DNA from: Lachnospiraceae bacterium
GTDB lineage: Bacteria > Bacillota > Clostridia > Lachnospirales > Lachnospiraceae
DNA: 64,000 bases
Direction of reading: 5' to 3'
NCBI GenBank assembly: GCA_015057635.1
Contig: SVEB01000068.1
Location: 105,531 to 169,530, forward strand
Under the pieces are notes generated by a model. It was not told the origin of the DNA. It saw only the letters and a program-made list of their open reading frames with translations, and did no database searches. The translations under genes and the position numbers were made by a program. Each line of letters starts with the position of its first letter. The first letter of the stretch is position 1. Below are positions 61,075 to 64,000 of this stretch, in pieces.

Positions 61075-63099
61075 ATGAAAAAAAGAGGACAGAAATTAAG
61101 GCTTAGAATCAGCCAGAAATTAATACTTTCCTTTTTCTTCATTATGTTTACGTTTATGATGATTATGACGGTTATCGTGAATCTAAACTTAAAGAAGAAT
61201 TTGATAAATGCAGAAGAGGAAAAGTTAGAAGAAAGTGTAGAAAGATTGGCAAGCCTGATTAATACGAAGTTAGAAGATAAAGTTACTTTATTGCAGACGG
61301 TAGCAAGAAATAAGATATTTTCTATGTACGAAGTCGGATCAGAGGAATTGCGTGATCGGATCAATGAGGAAGGGCGAAAGCTTGGATTCCAAAATCTATT
61401 GATTGCGGACATAAATGGAATCATGGAAGTTACGAACGTAAATTTAGAAAAGGTATTACAAGATATATCGGAAGATGAGAACTATAAAGAGGCAATGAAA
61501 GGGAATAGTACCTATTCTAAGCCAATGAAACTTCCCATTGGTACGCTTATCACTATCACAGTTCCGGTAATGGATGAAAATGGGGCAGTCATCGCAGTAT
61601 TGGTGGCAGCACAGAATATTCTGGATTTTGCCAATATAGTAATAGATGGTCATTATACAAGCTTTATGCTTGCGGGGGATGGGGAACTTTTAGCACATAC
61701 AAATGTAGAACTGTTGTCGCAGGATACAATGGATGCGGAGCTGCTTGGCAAAGTAAATACGTATGCGAAGGAAAACGAAGAAGTACAAAAGCGCATGCTT
61801 TCTCAGGGTACAGGATTTGATGAATGGATCTTTGAGATGGATGGAACGAAGCAGTATATCGCATATGCTCCGATTACGTATACAAACTGGTCAGTTGCAA
61901 TCTTACAGAATCAGAAGGAAGTTCTATCCGCGATCAGTACCCAGATCAGGCTGAATATGCTGACATCATTCCTATTACTTATCGCAGGAGGCGTGATCGT
62001 CTGGATGGTGGCAAAGTATATCAGTAAGGGGATTATTGGAATTTCCAAGCATCTTGATATATTAGCAAGCGGCGATTTTATGGAACCTGTTCCGGAAAAA
62101 ATCCTGAAATATAATGATGAAGTGGGTGCAGCAGCAAACTCAATGGAGCAGATGCGAAAATCCATTGGGGATGTACTGGCAGTGTTAAAGGATAGTTCTG
62201 CTACAATGGATCAAAGAGCAGAGGAATTGGCTCAGGTTTCAGCAACAGTGCAGCAGAACTCTCAGGGAATCGCAGTTTCCACAAGTGAGATGGCAACAGG
62301 TGTTTCCGAACAGTCTCATGACTTAGTCGATATCTTAGAGAATATCAATGGCTTCGGCAGAATGATTGAAGAAGTAGTCGGAAAAATCCAGATGGTGCAG
62401 AAAAGCACAGAGTCTGTTAATAAGGAGCTTGCTACAGGAAATGAAAATGCAAGAGAGTTAGGTAGTTCTGTGAAGACAGTAAATGATTCCTTCCTTGGAT
62501 TTACGAAAAAAGTTGGTGAGCTAAGTGACAACATTAAGGAAATCACGAATATCACAACCTTAATTGACAGTATTGCAGGACAGACAAACTTACTTGCTTT
62601 AAATGCATCCATTGAAGCCGCAAGAGCAGGTGAGGCAGGGAAAGGTTTTGCCGTTGTCGCTGATGAGATTCGTAAGCTTGCAGAAGAGTGTAAGAAATCC
62701 GCAGATAATATCAATCATATGATTGCGGGAATTTCTATTGATGCACAGGCATTAATTGATGGAAGTGTAAGCCTCAATGATGAGCTAAGTGGTCAGATTG
62801 CTACAATTTCTGAAACTGTGGACTCTTATGGAATGATGGCCGGAACCGTTTCAGAAATGGTACAGAATATCGTTACGATTTCATCACTGGCTGCAGAACT
62901 CGGTCAGACTAAGGATATGATTATTAGCAGAGTAGAGAATGCGACGGCAGTAGGTGAAGAAATCACAGCCTCTACAGAAGCAGTCGCTGTTTCCGCAGAA
63001 TATATGAGTGAATCTGCAAAGGGAGTAGAGACAGCAGCACAGAGTCTGGCGGATATCTCAAAAGAATTCGAACAGGAAATCAAAAAGTTTAAGATTTAG
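61075..63099 (+). CDS. Methyl-accepting chemotaxis protein (2), dCache-type
   Basis: The ATG at 61075 follows AAAGGGG; an earlier in-frame ATG at 61054 is inside that leader. The 674-residue receptor has a membrane segment near residues 17-38, a large external sensor (about 40-290) that looks like a double Cache domain, a second segment near 300-322, a HAMP domain and a signalling domain. The last shows [20 protein letters not shown] and GFAVVADEIRKLAEE near 505-530. The sigma-D promoter implies co-expression with flagella. Confidence 0.92.
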   Translation: MKKRGQKLRLRISQKLILSFFFIMFTFMMIMTVIVNLNLKKNLINAEEEKLEESVERLASLINTKLEDKVTLLQTVARNKIFSMYEVGSEELRDRINEEGRKLGFQNLLIADINGIMEVTNVNLEKVLQDISEDENYKEAMKGNSTYSKPMKLPIGTLITITVPVMDENGAVIAVLVAAQNILDFANIVIDGHYTSFMLAGDGELLAHTNVELLSQDTMDAELLGKVNTYAKENEEVQKRMLSQGTGFDEWIFEMDGTKQYIAYAPITYTNWSVAILQNQKEVLSAISTQIRLNMLTSFLLLIAGGVIVWMVAKYISKGIIGISKHLDILASGDFMEPVPEKILKYNDEVGAAANSMEQMRKSIGDVLAVLKDSSATMDQRAEELAQVSATVQQNSQGIAVSTSEMATGVSEQSHDLVDILENINGFGRMIEEVVGKIQMVQKSTESVNKELATGNENARELGSSVKTVNDSFLGFTKKVGELSDNIKEITNITTLIDSIAGQTNLLALNASIEAARAGEAGKGFAVVADEIRKLAEECKKSADNINHMIAGISIDAQALIDGSVSLNDELSGQIATISETVDSYGMMAGTVSEMVQNIVTISSLAAELGQTKDMIISRVENATAVGEEITASTEAVAVSAEYMSESAKGVETAAQSLADISKEFEQEIKKFKI

Positions 63100-63112
63100 A
63101 ATGAAAATAGCT

Positions 63113-63158
63113 CCCCTAATTGGCCATGACGAAATCAGTTCATCGGGCTGATTAGGGG
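63113..63158 (+). terminator. Hairpin after the chemoreceptor gene
   Basis: CCCCTAAT (63113-63120) pairs with ATTAGGGG (63151-63158) around a long loop. No U-run follows, so termination is uncertain. Confidence 0.5.
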
Positions 63159-63194
63159 AAGAAAAAAAGAAAATTAAAAATTTTCAAAATTGTG

Positions 63195-63223
63195 TTGACA
63201 AAAGAAACAATATACGATATACT
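63195..63223 (+). promoter_or_regulatory. Promoter of tRNA-Gly copy 3
   Basis: TTGACA (63195-63200) and TATACT (63218-63223) are 17 bp apart. A TTGTCTT...AGAGACAA leader hairpin follows. Confidence 0.85.
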
Positions 63224-63261
63224 CTATCTTGTCTTCAAGAGAGACAAAAACAAATAAATAT

Positions 63262-63333
63262 GCACGAGTGGCTCAGTGGTGGAGTATCGCCTTGCCAAGG
63301 CGAGGGTCGCGGGTTCGAATCCCGTCTCGTGCT
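63262..63333 (+). tRNA. tRNA-Gly (anticodon GCC), copy 3
   Basis: The 72-nt gene is identical to the copies at 37782 and 50616. An integrase gene on the other strand ends 26 nt beyond it, so this copy borders an integrated element that continues out of the window. Confidence 0.97.
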
Positions 63334-63342
63334 TCTTATATG

Positions 63343-63384
63343 ACCTCAGGATTCTTGATTAAATCAAGGGTTCTGAGGTTTTTT
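63343..63384 (+). terminator. Terminator of tRNA-Gly copy 3, overlapping the integrase gene end
   Basis: ACCTCAGGATTCTTGA pairs with TCAAG and TTCTGAGGT with one mismatch; T6 follows. The left part is the complement of the last codons of the integrase. Confidence 0.8.
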
Positions 63385-64000
63385 CGTTACTTACAGTTTG
63401 AGTACCCATGAGTACCTGCATTCCATTCATACTGGACAGGGCATTTACAATGAGTTCATTGGTTTCCTGCTTACTACGATTGTTGAGGATGTAGCCCCTT
63501 GTGGTCTGGATATTGCTATGTCCTAGATACTGGCGAATGATTTCAAGGGATAGTCCTTGATTATACATTTCTGATGCCACTGTTCGTCGAATATCATGAG
63601 CAGACTTGACTGGAATATTCGCACATAAACATTGTGTGCGAATGCAGTTATCAATCTCACGAATTTTAGTTCGTCCATTGATATCGCAGAAGATAAAATC
63701 GTTATCGGAATACCCGAACTCTTCATTGATTGTTTTTACTTTTTCTAATAAAGCTACTTCGTAATCACTGAGTGGAAGAAAACGATTCCCATAAGGACTT
63801 TTCTTTTTGGTATATTCTAAGATCACCGGACGAAGCTTACCAATTCCATCATCTTCTAATCCTTCCATTCTTCGAATATGTATCTCTTTTCTAATCCAAT
63901 CAACATCACACCATTTCAACGCTGCAACTTCTCCGATTCGTAGACCTAGCTTAAAGAGCAGGAATATTGCATAAGCATCAGTTTCTTCTGGATGTTGTTG
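63359..64000 (-). CDS. Tyrosine site-specific integrase (5' end outside window)
   Basis: The minus-strand frame is open to base 64000, and the visible part is about 213 residues. It contains the catalytic domain: LGLRIGEVAALKW (first Arg) near the window edge, a DIRRTVASEMY HxxR-type box with HDIRR, YLGHSNIQTTRGY (His and the nucleophile Tyr) and a tail ending EKTSEPLI. The gene stops inside the tRNA-Gly terminator at 63359, so its 3' end is part of the attachment site. TTGAGTACCCATGAGTACC repeats (63399-63416) in its 3' end are probable arm sites. It inserts its element into tRNA-Gly and excises it. Confidence 0.92.
   Translation of the reverse strand, partial: QQHPEETDAYAIFLLFKLGLRIGEVAALKWCDVDWIRKEIHIRRMEGLEDDGIGKLRPVILEYTKKKSPYGNRFLPLSDYEVALLEKVKTINEEFGYSDNDFIFCDINGRTKIREIDNCIRTQCLCANIPVKSAHDIRRTVASEMYNQGLSLEIIRQYLGHSNIQTTRGYILNNRSKQETNELIVNALSSMNGMQVLMGTQTVSNEKTSEPLI
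63399..63416. promoter_or_regulatory. Paired TGAGTACC motifs, probable integrase arm sites (left end, island 3)
   Basis: Two TGAGTACC words, 3 nt apart, sit inside the integrase coding end. They are identical to those at 37919-37936. Confidence 0.5.

Overview
The window looks like the chromosome of a Gram-positive anaerobe of the Lachnospiraceae (Clostridium cluster XIVa). This is inferred from the gene content: a Firmicutes-type type VII secretion cluster with several WXG100 proteins, a GGGtGRT protein paired with a NifU-like scaffold, FeoAB, a methionine synthase without the reactivation domain, an M3 oligoendopeptidase, strong AGGAGG ribosome sites and a moderately AT-rich composition. No rRNA or CRISPR array is visible. 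The only tRNAs are three nearly identical tRNA-Gly(GCC) genes.

Layout. 1-6.1 kb: 3' end of a type VII secretion operon: the EssC ATPase (cut by the window edge), a LytTR regulator, an unknown protein, a YukD/EsaB ubiquitin-like protein, a helical protein and five WXG100-like small proteins. It closes with a three-hairpin segment that ends in a terminator. 6.3-15.2 kb: DegV, glyA, topoisomerase III, a CPA2 antiporter, a left-handed beta-helix protein and small hypotheticals. 15.4-18.5 kb: feoB-feoA facing a DtxR-type regulator. 18.7-23.5 kb: a CPA1 antiporter and the GGGtGRT/NifU-like pair. 23.7-28.3 kb: a two-gene methionine/folate operon. 28.4-37.6 kb: an AI-2E-type permease, a heterodimeric ABC exporter with a divergent AraC regulator and nitroreductase, and a TudS-like protein with odd His/Cys-rich inserts. 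37.7-54.1 kb: two tRNA-Gly genes, each followed by a decayed island, with ordinary genes between (MerR/ABC exporter locus, PepF, PuuD). 54.2-63.1 kb: two chemoreceptors, a YbaK-type deacylase and a run of acyltransferases and hydrolases. 63.2-64 kb: a third tRNA-Gly with a tyrosine integrase running off the window.

The most unusual content is a dispersed family of long nested-hairpin elements, with seven full copies and one minimal copy at about 8.7, 9.3, 18.4, 21.5, 29.7, 30.4, 36.1 and 46.3 kb. Each full copy has outer arms of about 45-160 nt that are nearly perfectly complementary within a copy but differ between copies. In most copies the arms enclose an internal mismatched segment and an apical hairpin that are conserved in sequence, and in most copies a shorter hairpin built on the pattern TCACA-N-TGCGTTT lies on one side. 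Most copies sit within about 25 nt of a stop codon. One copy supplies the end of a regulator gene and another joins a truncated acetyltransferase gene.

The three tRNA-Gly loci appear to be one repeatedly used integration site. Truncated 3' tRNA copies (att remnants), paired TGAGTAC motifs that look like integrase arm sites, integrase fragments and a shared inverted-repeat module mark two old islands. Their cargo includes alpha/beta hydrolases, a PHP phosphatase, a broken histidine phosphatase, an NRPS carrier-domain fossil and a frameshifted IS66 copy.
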